DNA from: an uncultured Holophagaceae bacterium
Lineage (GTDB): Bacteria; Acidobacteriota; Holophagae; Holophagales; Holophagaceae
Direction: 5' to 3'
Length of the DNA: 57,739 nucleotides
NCBI GenBank assembly: GCA_903843705.1
Contig: CAIMQW010000168.1
Location: 1-57,739, forward strand
Of the stretch, positions 42,472 through 50,609 are shown piece by piece; position 1 is the first letter of the stretch, and every line of letters starts with the position of its first letter. Under the pieces are notes generated by a model. It saw only the letters and a list, made by a program, of their open reading frames with translations. It searched no databases and was not told the origin of the DNA. The translations under genes and the position numbers were made by a program.

Positions 42472-42577
42472 AGAACCGCCTTACCAACAGGTTACACTCG
42501 GATTTACCAATGGGTCCTTGGGGCCCGCGCTGCTGGAATGCCAAACCTCTCGATCCTACCGAAGGGATGTCTGTCTG

Positions 42578-44257
42578 ATGCCAAGATCCCTGCGTTATCA
42601 GGCGACCTGCCTCATGCTGCTGCTGGCAGGGGGCTCGGCCTGGGCGCAGACCCCCCTGGTGGGCGATGACCCCGAGACCCTCCGGACGCAGTGGCTGGCC
42701 TCCGCCGTGGCCCGGGTGACGCCCCAGCGCCCGCTGGACATATCCGGCCTCTCGGCAGGTCTCCTTTCCGTCTCCCGGGATGCCGCCTCACCCTGGATGC
42801 CGCTGATCCACGGCCTCGGTCAGGGCTCCACCACCCTCGGCCAGGGCGTGATCCTCAGCGGCAGCAAGGTCCTGGATGGGTGGGAAGTCTCCGCGACCGG
42901 CACGGGGCTGCGGGACTTCGATAGCCGCATGACCCGGGCCCGGCTCCTGGAGTTCGCCCTGGTGAAGCACACCGCGTGGGGCTGGCGCTGGGGGCTCGAG
43001 AAGAAACCCTTCCAGTGGGGCTACGGCCTGTTCGGGGGCTACCTCATCGGTGATTCCAGCGATCCCGTGCCCCGCCTGGTGCTGGAGAGCCCCTCGGCGA
43101 ACCTGAGCCTCTTCGGCGTGCCCCTGGGGGCCTGGGGCTTCGACACGTTCCTGGGTCAGCTGGAGTGGGACCGGCGGATCCCCACCTGGATCTCGAACCC
43201 CCATGCCATGCAGGAGGCCTTCGCGAGTCAAGGCGACCTGCGGCGCCCCAACCTCAGCGGGCTGCGCCTGAAGGCTGCCTTCGGTCCCCATGTGGACATG
43301 AACTTCGCCCTGGTCTCCAAGTGGGGGGGCGTGGACGCCAGCGGCCGGAACATCATGCAGGGCCTGTCGGCCTGGAACTACCCCCTGGCCTACCTGGGCG
43401 CGGAGAACATCGCCGTGGCCGAGGCCACCGGCAACTCCCAGGACCCGAACGCAGGGAACCGATTCACGCCCAACAGTTCTTACCACAACCTCTCCAATGC
43501 CCTGGCCGATGTGGAAGTCCGGGTTAGGTTTCCCGAGACTGCTGCCCGCTGGTTCGGTGCCAAGGGGCTCGCGGTATACCTGTCGCGCGGTGCAGCGAAC
43601 GTCAACTGGCAGTGGAAGGACTTCCTGAAGCGCCCCTTCTCGGCCTGGAGCCATGACCTCAGGTTCGTTGGCAAGAAGCTCTCCAACCGGGATCTCACCG
43701 GCTCGAATCCCGACAGCCTGTGGGGCTGGGCCTACGCCCAGAGCGCCCCCGGTCTGGTGCACATCAATGACAAGCTGGGTGCCCAGTGGGTCTTCGACCG
43801 ATGGGATCTCGGCATCGAGCTGGCGGATCTCCACAACCAGGTCTATCCGGATTCGACCTTCCGGGCCTATGGCAATGGCCGAGTCCTCTCCGGTCATTCC
43901 CGCTTCGGCGACAGCCTCGGTGAGCCGCTGGGGGGAGAGGTCTACCAGCAGGGCTTCAACCTCGGCATGAAGCTGCCGCACGAAGGACAGCTCCGCTTTA
44001 GCTGCCTGGATGCCATCCGCTTCTACCGGGACTCCCCGCTCACTTCCACCACCTTCGTGCCTGGCGTGGACGACCATTTCTTCCACGTGCAGCTAGAGGC
44101 CCAGTGGCTCCTGGCCGCGGCCCGCATCGGAGGCAGCCTGGCCCTGGAGCGCCACCGGGCGGATCAGTTCATTCCTGGTAACCGAAAATCCAACTGGATC
44201 CTCAGCCTGGGCTATGCCGTTCCCCTGTTTCAGAATCCCCCGGCAGGATCCCGATGA
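42578..44257 (+). CDS. Wzi-like outer membrane beta-barrel protein 1
   Basis: The 559-aa protein starts at ATG 42578 and has a signal peptide ending GGSAWAQ. The rest alternates aromatic and polar residues, as in a large beta-barrel. KKPFQWGYGLFGGYLIGDSS and the following PRLVLESP resemble the Wzi capsule-assembly family, and FDRWDLGIELADLHNQVYPD recurs in a paralogue at 52.4 kb. Wzi binds polysaccharide at the outer surface. Its last four bases overlap a GT2 glycosyltransferase gene, which supports a surface-polysaccharide role. Confidence 0.68.
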   Translation: MPRSLRYQATCLMLLLAGGSAWAQTPLVGDDPETLRTQWLASAVARVTPQRPLDISGLSAGLLSVSRDAASPWMPLIHGLGQGSTTLGQGVILSGSKVLDGWEVSATGTGLRDFDSRMTRARLLEFALVKHTAWGWRWGLEKKPFQWGYGLFGGYLIGDSSDPVPRLVLESPSANLSLFGVPLGAWGFDTFLGQLEWDRRIPTWISNPHAMQEAFASQGDLRRPNLSGLRLKAAFGPHVDMNFALVSKWGGVDASGRNIMQGLSAWNYPLAYLGAENIAVAEATGNSQDPNAGNRFTPNSSYHNLSNALADVEVRVRFPETAARWFGAKGLAVYLSRGAANVNWQWKDFLKRPFSAWSHDLRFVGKKLSNRDLTGSNPDSLWGWAYAQSAPGLVHINDKLGAQWVFDRWDLGIELADLHNQVYPDSTFRAYGNGRVLSGHSRFGDSLGEPLGGEVYQQGFNLGMKLPHEGQLRFSCLDAIRFYRDSPLTSTTFVPGVDDHFFHVQLEAQWLLAAARIGGSLALERHRADQFIPGNRKSNWILSLGYAVPLFQNPPAGSR

Positions 44258-45243
44258 GTTCGCCGGGCCACGAGCCAGACATCCGTGAGGCCCGGGTCGG
44301 AATCCTCGTCCTCAACTACCATCACCCGGTTGAGACGCTGAACTGCGTCCGCAGCCTCTTGGAGCGGGAACCTTCCACCACCCGGATCTTCTGGATCGAG
44401 AACGACGCCGACACGACCTCGGCCGGAGCCTTTGCCGTCCTTGAAGCCTCCGGTCTCCCTTTTCAGCTCCTGGACCCGAGCACCTCGGCGCTGCCACCCG
44501 CAGGTGTGATTGGGGTGCTCCTGAATCCGGAGAACCTTGGCTATGCCGGTGGCAACAACGTGGGGCTCAGGCTGCTGGATCGACTCGCCGTCCCCTTCGC
44601 CTGGGTATTGAACAACGACACGCGGCTTGTTCACGGCAACAGCGATGCCCTGGTCGAAGCCGCCCGGACTCGACCCGAGGTGGGGATCTGGGGCACCACC
44701 ATCCTCGCGGAACACCATGGCCCCTCCCCGCAGACCGTGACCTACATGGGTGGCATCCTGAGCCTGCGGGACTTCAGCATCTCGTTCACGGTGGACCCGG
44801 ACGTCCTGGAATCGAACCCTCTCTCTTTCGTCAGTGGCTGTTCGCTGTTCGCCGCCACGGGGTTCCTGGCCTCCCTGGGCTTCATTCCCGATACCTATTT
44901 CCTTTACTACGAGGACCCCGCCCTGACCCTCGAGGTTCGCAAAAGAGGGTTCCTCGCCAGCGGAGTTCCCGCCGTCCAGATTGATCACCTCGAGTCCCTT
45001 TCCACCGGGCGGCGAAGCCCGCTGATGGAGTTCTACAACCGACGGAACCGCTGGTTCTTTATCCAGCGCTACTTCCCAGAGGAGCTAGGAGCTCAGAAAC
45101 GAGGCATGGCCTACCGGATTCAGAAATGGGTCTTTCGGGGCCGATTCGATGCCATTTGGGTCGAGTACCAGGCCTACCAGGACTTTAGGAAGGGCCTGAC
45201 GGGACGAACAGAACGGCTATTCTCCCGCAAGCCACTCCGCTAG
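44254..45243 (+). CDS. GT2 family glycosyltransferase, rhamnosyltransferase-like
   Basis: The 329-aa protein has the GT-A pattern of WbbL-type enzymes: VGILVLNYHHPVETLNCVRS, NPENLGYAGGNNVGLRLLD, the metal/nucleotide motif WVLNNDTRLV, SGCSLFAATGFL and YFLYYEDPALTLEVRKRGF. No membrane segment is evident. It is coupled to the Wzi-like gene by a 4-bp overlap. The convergent dTDP-rhamnose operon makes a rhamnosyl donor likely, though the substrate is inferred. Confidence 0.87.
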   Translation: MSSPGHEPDIREARVGILVLNYHHPVETLNCVRSLLEREPSTTRIFWIENDADTTSAGAFAVLEASGLPFQLLDPSTSALPPAGVIGVLLNPENLGYAGGNNVGLRLLDRLAVPFAWVLNNDTRLVHGNSDALVEAARTRPEVGIWGTTILAEHHGPSPQTVTYMGGILSLRDFSISFTVDPDVLESNPLSFVSGCSLFAATGFLASLGFIPDTYFLYYEDPALTLEVRKRGFLASGVPAVQIDHLESLSTGRRSPLMEFYNRRNRWFFIQRYFPEELGAQKRGMAYRIQKWVFRGRFDAIWVEYQAYQDFRKGLTGRTERLFSRKPLR

Positions 45244-45312
45244 AACCGTTCCTGGCTGCCAGATGGAGAGCCCTGTCGGGGGGTTCCGTGGCGTGGCTAG
45301 CCTGAACGTCTC

Positions 45313-46296
45313 TCACCCCCGCCGTTGGCTCAGGTACCAAGCGATGGTTCGCTCCAGCCCCGTGGCGAACGTCTCCATGGGCGCCCAACCCAGCTCACGC
45401 TGGATCTTCGAGGCATCGATGGCATAGCGCCGGTCGTGCCCAGCGCGATCCTGGACGAAGGTCTTCAGGTTCCGGCTGGTGCCCTGGGCCCGCCCCAGGT
45501 GCTGGTCCACGAGGTCGCAGAGCAGGTCCACCAGGGCCAGGTTGGTCTGCTCGTTGTCGCCGCCCACGCAGTAGGTCTCGCCGGAAGTGCCCTTCAGCAT
45601 GACCGTCTCCAGGGCCGCGCAGTGGTCCTCCACGTAGAGCCAGTCGCGGATGTTCAGGCCGTCGCCGTAGATGGGAATGGGCTCGCCCTTGGCCATGCGT
45701 GTGATGGCCAGGGGGATGAGCTTCTCGGGGTGCTGCCGGGGGCCGTAGTTGTTCGAGCAGTTCGTCGTCACGACATTCAGGCCGTAGGTGTGGTGGTAGG
45801 CGCGCACCAGGTGGTCGCTGCCCGCCTTGCTCGCGCTGTAGGGGCTGTTGGGGGCGTAGGCCATCTCCTCGTGGAACTTGCCCGTGTCCCCAAGGGAGCC
45901 GTAGACCTCGTCGGTGCTGATGTGGAGGAAGCGGCAGTCCTGCTGCCCCGCCCAGGCCTGCCGCGCAGCCTCCAGCATGGAGAAGGTACCTACCACGTTG
46001 GTCTGGATGAAGGCGGCGGGGCCGGTGATGCTGCGGTCCACATGGCTCTCAGCGGCCAGGTGGAAGACCCGGGTGACCTGGTTCTTCTCGATGAGGTGCC
46101 GCGCCAGCTCCAGGTTCTGGATGTCGCCCACCACGAGCTCGACGCCGTCGAGGCCTTCGATCTGCTTGGGATCCGCCGCGTAGGTGAGCTTGTCCAGCAC
46201 CACGATGCGGTCGCCCGGGTGGTTGCGGTGCCAACGGTGCACCAGGTTACTGCCGATGAAGCCCGCGCCGCCGGTGATGAGAATGGTTTCAGACAT
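45313..46296 (-). CDS. rmlB: dTDP-glucose 4,6-dehydratase
   Basis: The 327-aa short-chain dehydrogenase-type enzyme has the NAD motif ILITGGAGFIGSNLVHRW, HLAAESHVDRSI, the catalytic STDEVYGSLG and YSASKAGSDHLVRAYHHTYG, TTNCSNNYGPRQHPEKLIP and GDGLNIRDWLYVEDHC. It performs the second step of dTDP-L-rhamnose synthesis. It is last in the A-C-D-B run; a 96-bp spacer with repeat-like sequence separates it from rmlD. Confidence 0.96.
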   Translation of the reverse strand: MSETILITGGAGFIGSNLVHRWHRNHPGDRIVVLDKLTYAADPKQIEGLDGVELVVGDIQNLELARHLIEKNQVTRVFHLAAESHVDRSITGPAAFIQTNVVGTFSMLEAARQAWAGQQDCRFLHISTDEVYGSLGDTGKFHEEMAYAPNSPYSASKAGSDHLVRAYHHTYGLNVVTTNCSNNYGPRQHPEKLIPLAITRMAKGEPIPIYGDGLNIRDWLYVEDHCAALETVMLKGTSGETYCVGGDNEQTNLALVDLLCDLVDQHLGRAQGTSRNLKTFVQDRAGHDRRYAIDASKIQRELGWAPMETFATGLERTIAWYLSQRRG

Positions 46297-46309
46297 GGAG
46301 GCTCACTCG

Positions 46310-46390
46310 AAAAAGAGGAAAAGAAAACAAATTCAACGCGAAGACCCGAAGGCGCGAAGAAAAGCAAAAGGGATAAAGGGGAAAGGAAGC
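46310..46390. repeat. Intergenic purine-rich repeat-like segment between rmlD and rmlB
   Basis: The plus strand is almost all purine, with GCGAAGACCCGAAGGCGCGA and AAAAGCAAAAGGGATAAAGG. The same kinds of words (CTTCGCG, GCTTTTC, ATCCCTTTT) occur in the repeats at 36.1 and 55.2 kb. It forms no strong hairpin by eye. It is probably a degenerate member of the same intergenic repeat vocabulary. Confidence 0.35.
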
Positions 46391-46392
46391 CT

Positions 46393-47229
46393 TTATAACT
46401 CGGGGTGATCGACGACATCTTGCAGGGCGTCACGCCAGTCTGGCATGAGGTCCGTGCCTAGGGATTTTCGGCGGCGGCCATCGAGGACGGAGTAGGCGGG
46501 GCGGGCGGCGGGGGTGGGGTAGTCGGCGGTGGCGCAGGGACTGAGGTCCACGGTCATTCCTTTGGCCTCGAAGATCGCCTTCGCGAAGCCATGCCAAGTG
46601 GTCTCGCCCTGGCAGGTGGCGTGCATGAGGCCCTGCCAGCCTTCTTCAGCAGCCACCTTCAGCTGGCGGGCCAGAGCCCGGCAGGTGGTGGGGGAGCCCC
46701 GCTGGTCGTCCACTACGCGCAGGGACCTGCCCTGGGCCGCGGCGTTCAGCATGGTGTTCAGGAAGTTCTTCCCCCAGGCGTCGTAGAGCCAGCTGGTGCG
46801 GGCGATGAGGTGCCGGGTGCAGGTCGCGGCTTGCCACTCACCCTCGAGCTTGGTGCGGCCGTAGGTAGACACCGGGTTCGTGGGGTCGTCCTCGCGGTAG
46901 GGCCGCGTCCCCGTGCCGTCGAAGACGTAGTCCGTGCTGATCTGGATCAGCAGCGCGTGCTGCGCCTCGCAAGCCTCCGCCAGCCAACCCACCGCGGTGG
47001 CGTTGATGAGGCGCGCCAGGTCGGCCTCGGACTCGCAGCGGTCCACCTGGGTGAAGGCTGCGCAGTTGATGAGGACATCAGGCCGGACCTCGGCCACCAC
47101 CGAGAAGATGGCTTCGCGCTTGCCCAAGTCCAGCACGGACTCCTCGGGGAGGATCAGTTCGTGGTCCTGCCAGGTGCGGCGGACCGCATGGGCCAGCTGG
47201 CCTGAGGCGCCGGAGACCAGGACTCTCAT
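46393..47229 (-). CDS. rmlD: dTDP-4-dehydrorhamnose reductase
   Basis: The 278-aa enzyme has MRVLVSGASGQLAHAVRR, INCAAFTQVDRCESEADLA, ISTDYVFDGTGTRPYREDD, the catalytic YGRTKLEGE and RTSWLYDAWGKNFLNTML. It makes dTDP-L-rhamnose from dTDP-4-dehydrorhamnose. It shares one base with rmlC upstream (TAATG), so the two are translationally coupled. Confidence 0.95.
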   Translation of the reverse strand: MRVLVSGASGQLAHAVRRTWQDHELILPEESVLDLGKREAIFSVVAEVRPDVLINCAAFTQVDRCESEADLARLINATAVGWLAEACEAQHALLIQISTDYVFDGTGTRPYREDDPTNPVSTYGRTKLEGEWQAATCTRHLIARTSWLYDAWGKNFLNTMLNAAAQGRSLRVVDDQRGSPTTCRALARQLKVAAEEGWQGLMHATCQGETTWHGFAKAIFEAKGMTVDLSPCATADYPTPAARPAYSVLDGRRRKSLGTDLMPDWRDALQDVVDHPEL

Positions 47230-47729
47230 TAAACGTGCGCCCTACGGGCCCGCTCGTCCTGCACGAAGGGATTCTCGGGATCGTCCTCGTGTCGGATCTC
47301 GTCGATGGGCTCGGCTTTGCCCTGGCCCATGAACAGGCGGTCGGGGCAGTTGATGACCACACCGGCCTCGGTGCTGATGCAGCGGTAGCAGTGCACCACA
47401 CCCTTGGGAATCAGCACAGAGCCAGGGTTGTTGCCGCCCATGGCCACTTCGATGCGGTTGCCGTAGGTCGGGCAGTCGGGGCGATTGTCCCAGAGGGTGA
47501 GCTTGAAGTCGCCGGGGCCGAGGTAGCAGAACAGATCGGCCTGGTCCACGTGCTCGTGGGGCCCGCGCAGCACGCCCGGGTTGGTCACGCTCACGTAGGA
47601 CATCTCGGGCCGGAACCAGGCCGGCAGCTCGTCGTGCCGGAAAATCTCCGCCAACCACCCGCGCTCGTCCACGAACTTGCGGAACGGCACGATCACCACA
47701 CCTTCGATGGGTCCCTTGGTGAAGGCCAT
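47229..47729 (-). CDS. rmlC: RmlC-like dTDP-4-dehydrorhamnose 3,5-epimerase
   Basis: The 166-aa cupin starts at ATG 47729, with AAGGAG 6 bases upstream. IVPFRKFVDERGWLAEIFR and LWDNRPDCPTYGNRIEV follow the RmlC plan, as does GVVHCYRCIS. The catalytic-loop region reads VLRGPHEHVDQADLFCYLGP instead of the canonical R-G-L-H-x-Q, so it belongs to the shorter RmlC-related group. Its place between rmlA and rmlD argues for the epimerase role. Confidence 0.82.
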   Translation of the reverse strand: MAFTKGPIEGVVIVPFRKFVDERGWLAEIFRHDELPAWFRPEMSYVSVTNPGVLRGPHEHVDQADLFCYLGPGDFKLTLWDNRPDCPTYGNRIEVAMGGNNPGSVLIPKGVVHCYRCISTEAGVVINCPDRLFMGQGKAEPIDEIRHEDDPENPFVQDERARRAHV

Positions 47730-47731
47730 GC

Positions 47732-48481
47732 CTAGCTCCTTCCCTGAACCGCGGGGAAAGGTACTTCCACCTGGGAGGCCAACTCGCTGGCATGGGCGAG
47801 GCTTGGGAAGGTCCCCGCGTCCGTCCACCAGCCCTGGAAGGTGCCAGAGGTCATCTGACCCCGCTCGATGTAGGCGTTGTTCACGTCCGTGATCTCCATC
47901 TCGCCCCGGCCCGAGGGCTTCACGGTGCGGATGATGTCGAACACCGTCGCGTCGTAGAAGTAGATGCCCGTCACGGACAGGTTCGACTTAGGCGCCTTGG
48001 GCTTCTCCTCGATGCCGAGGACCTTGCCGTCCTTCACTTCCGCCACGCCGTAGCGCTGGGGGTCGTCCACGGGCTTCAGCAGGATGCGGGCTCCCTGGCC
48101 CTGCTTCGCGAAGGCCTCCACCTCAGGCCGGAGGCTGTCCTGGAAGATGTTGTCGCCGAGGATCACGCAGACGGGGGAGCCCCCCGCGAAGTTCTCCGCC
48201 AGACCCAGGGCCTGGGCGATGCCGCCCGCCTCGTCCTGCACCTTGTAGGTGAAGCGGCAGCCGAAGTCCTTGCCCGACCCCATCAGCGCCACCACGTCGC
48301 CCATGTGCTCCGTGCCGGTTACGATGAGGATCTCAGTAATGCCCGCTTCGGCCAGCTTCCACAGGGGGTGCCAGATCATGGGAGCCATCCCCACCGGCAA
48401 CAGGTGCTTGTTCGTCACCTTCGTCAGCGGGAACAGGCGCGACCCGGTGCCACCCGCGAGAACGATGCCTTTGATCTGCAT
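47732..48481 (-). CDS. rmlA: Glucose-1-phosphate thymidylyltransferase (short form)
   Basis: The 249-aa enzyme starts at ATG 48481, with GAGGGG 5 bases upstream. Nucleotidyltransferase motifs are IKGIVLAGGTGSRLFPLTKV, NKHLLPVG, VCVILGDNIFQDSL, YGVAEVKDGKVLGIEEKPK and WWTDAGTFPSLAHAS. It is shorter than E. coli RmlA (about 290 aa). It makes dTDP-glucose and heads the rhamnose operon. It is divergent from a GT2 gene, with 15 bp between the starts. Confidence 0.94.
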   Translation of the reverse strand: MQIKGIVLAGGTGSRLFPLTKVTNKHLLPVGMAPMIWHPLWKLAEAGITEILIVTGTEHMGDVVALMGSGKDFGCRFTYKVQDEAGGIAQALGLAENFAGGSPVCVILGDNIFQDSLRPEVEAFAKQGQGARILLKPVDDPQRYGVAEVKDGKVLGIEEKPKAPKSNLSVTGIYFYDATVFDIIRTVKPSGRGEMEITDVNNAYIERGQMTSGTFQGWWTDAGTFPSLAHASELASQVEVPFPAVQGRS

Positions 48482-48496
48482 GGGAACCCCTCGGAA

Positions 48497-49414
48497 ATGG
48501 CGGCCAGTCCAATGAATGAAGTATCTTCCCACACTTCAGCACCACCGCGGACGGCCCAGGCCGCGGTGGTCCTGGTGCACTACGGGGAGCCCGCCACCAC
48601 CCGCCGCTGCGTCGCGGCCCTGGCAGCGCGCGAGACCGCCTCCCACGGGGTCATCGTCGTTGACCACGGCCCTGGTAAGGACCTCGCCGCCGCCCTCACG
48701 GACAGCCACCCGGCCCTGACCGTGCTCACTGACCATGACAACCCGGGCTTCGGGGCCGGCTGCAACCGGGGAGCGGACTGGGCCTTCGCCCAGGGCGCCG
48801 AGGGGGTCTGGTTCCTGAACAACGACGCGGTGATCGAGGCACCTCTGCTGCAGGAGCTGCAGGACCTGGCCCACCGCCATCCGGAGGTGGCTCTCTGGGC
48901 CCACACCCAGCTTGACCAGGGGCGACTCATCGGCGCAGACAGGCAGCCCACCTGGTATGAGGGCCCCACAACTCCTTGTGCCGAGGCCCCGCCGGGGTGC
49001 CGGTTCCTGTCCCCCCGGGAGAGCCTGAGCGGGGCTTCCCTCTTCATCACCCGCGACCAGTGGCAGCGGCTTGGACCCTGGCCCGAGGCGTTCTTCCTCT
49101 ACTACGAGGATGCCGCCTACTGCCAGCGGGCCCACCGCCTGGGCGCCCCCCTAGCCCTGCTCGACCGCAGCATCCGGCACAACCGCGGCACGACCACGGG
49201 GCGGCGCTCCCCCCTCAGCGTGTTCTACGGCGTGCGGAACCGCCTGCTGCTCCATCGGGACCTGCACTCTGCGGCCTGGGCCGTCCGATTGGGCATGGGC
49301 CTGGATCTGCTCCAGAAGCGCTTCTTCCAGTTCCGCTGGGGCCTCCTGCGGCCCACCTGGGACGGCGTCCGCGCGGGCCTTCGCAACCAGCGGGGACGGG
49401 ATCCTCGGTATTAG
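48497..49414 (+). CDS. GT2 family glycosyltransferase
   Basis: The 305-aa protein has AAVVLVHYGEPATTRRCVAA, DNPGFGAGCNRGADWAF, the nucleotide/metal motif WFLNNDAVIE, LSGASLFITRDQW and FFLYYEDAAYCQRAHRLGA. It is related in plan to the GT2 at 44.3 kb, and both end with a basic region after TGRRSPL. ATG 48497 or 48512 could be the start. The short gap to rmlA means their promoters overlap. It probably adds rhamnose or a related sugar to a lipid-linked glycan. Confidence 0.86.
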   Translation: MAASPMNEVSSHTSAPPRTAQAAVVLVHYGEPATTRRCVAALAARETASHGVIVVDHGPGKDLAAALTDSHPALTVLTDHDNPGFGAGCNRGADWAFAQGAEGVWFLNNDAVIEAPLLQELQDLAHRHPEVALWAHTQLDQGRLIGADRQPTWYEGPTTPCAEAPPGCRFLSPRESLSGASLFITRDQWQRLGPWPEAFFLYYEDAAYCQRAHRLGAPLALLDRSIRHNRGTTTGRRSPLSVFYGVRNRLLLHRDLHSAAWAVRLGMGLDLLQKRFFQFRWGLLRPTWDGVRAGLRNQRGRDPRY

Positions 49415-50526
49415 CGCGCCAGGGTCCTGCCCTCGGCATCAGCCACCAGCCCCTGGAGCAGGTTCCAGACGCGCTGGGGGGTGACGCGGGTGGCTGTGGT
49501 GTCCATGATCTCCTCTCCTGGTTCCAGGAGCAGCGGCTCCGCCACGTCAATGCAGGGACCGCGCACGGAGAGGGCGTTGGGCCCCAGGGGGTTGATCAGC
49601 TGCTCGGGGGAGGCGCCGTTGACGGTGACCGTAGGGCGTCCTGTTCCCGCCGCCGTGTGGGCGAGGCCGGTATCCACGGCCACGTTGCCCCAGGCCCGGC
49701 TCTGGATGGCACAGGCTTCCGGGATGGTGGTCCGCCCTGTGAGGTTCAAGGTCCCGGGGACGCCAGCCGCGAGACGGTTCCCCAACTCCACCTCGTCGGG
49801 CCCACCCAGCCAGACCACCTCGAGCCCCTGCGCCCGGGCGATTCGCGCCAGTCCGGTCCATTGGCGGACCTCAGGGAACCAGCGCTTGTTGTAGCCCCGG
49901 GTGCCGAAAGAGAGGGTGATGTAAGCACCGCCCTGCCAACCGGCCTTGGTGAGCTTGAAGAAGCCGCCCTGCCCACCGAACTCCTCGGGGCGCATGGGCA
50001 TCCAGGTCAGCCGGGGACTTCCCGTCAGCTGCTCGAGCAGGGGCTCGAAGCGGCGCACGATGTGGATGGGCAGGTCCCGGTAGGTGAAGGTGTGGTGGTA
50101 GAGGAAGCTCAGGTGGTTGTTGGTGTCCCCGGCACGGATCGGCACGCCTGACATCCAGGCGGCAAAGGCCAGCCGTGCGGACTGGCTGAGGTTGATGAAG
50201 GCCACAGGACGATGGGCTCGCCAGCGGCGGATGAGGGCCCAGGGGTCCGGTTTCTGGGTCCCGCCGCCTTCGATGAGGCTCTCCGCGATGAAGTCTGGAT
50301 GGGCCTCGCTGAAGATGGCCGCGCCGATGGCATGGCCCACCGCCACCCACCGCAACTGCTTGCCCTGAGCCTCGGCTTCAGCATTCCAGGAGCGCTGGAG
50401 GGTCTGAAAGAAGGGGATCGAGAAGATCACATCCCCTAGCTGGCGGGGAAACCGGACCCACACTTCGGGCTGCTCCATGCCAGGCAGCACCTCCCGCAAC
50501 CGTTCAAGCCCCTGCTTCGCGACCAC
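49411..50526 (-). CDS. GT9 heptosyltransferase-like glycosyltransferase
   Basis: The 371-aa protein starts at GTG 50526 with GGAGGGGG upstream. It resembles ADP-heptose:LPS heptosyltransferases: VRFPRQLGDVIFSIPFFQTL, ITLSFGTRGYNKRWFPE, VVWLGGPDEVELGNRLA, LTGRTTIPEACAIQSRA, VAVDTGLAHTAAGTGRPTVT. It would extend the LPS core. Its stop overlaps that of the convergent GT2 gene (TTAG). The sugar donor is uncertain. Confidence 0.88.
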   Translation of the reverse strand: MVAKQGLERLREVLPGMEQPEVWVRFPRQLGDVIFSIPFFQTLQRSWNAEAEAQGKQLRWVAVGHAIGAAIFSEAHPDFIAESLIEGGGTQKPDPWALIRRWRAHRPVAFINLSQSARLAFAAWMSGVPIRAGDTNNHLSFLYHHTFTYRDLPIHIVRRFEPLLEQLTGSPRLTWMPMRPEEFGGQGGFFKLTKAGWQGGAYITLSFGTRGYNKRWFPEVRQWTGLARIARAQGLEVVWLGGPDEVELGNRLAAGVPGTLNLTGRTTIPEACAIQSRAWGNVAVDTGLAHTAAGTGRPTVTVNGASPEQLINPLGPNALSVRGPCIDVAEPLLLEPGEEIMDTTATRVTPQRVWNLLQGLVADAEGRTLAR

Positions 50527-50609
50527 TTCGCCCCCTCCAACTCAGTGTAGTCGAAGCTCCCGGCGGCCATCGATCGGAGCCGCTAGGATGAAGTTCTTCC
50601 GAGGGCCAC

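Noticed and set aside
40309..42669. A 786-codon open frame on the plus strand
   Set aside because: It lies opposite hemA and aroC, both strongly supported by motifs. High GC removes stops from the antisense frame, and the translation has no recognisable domain.
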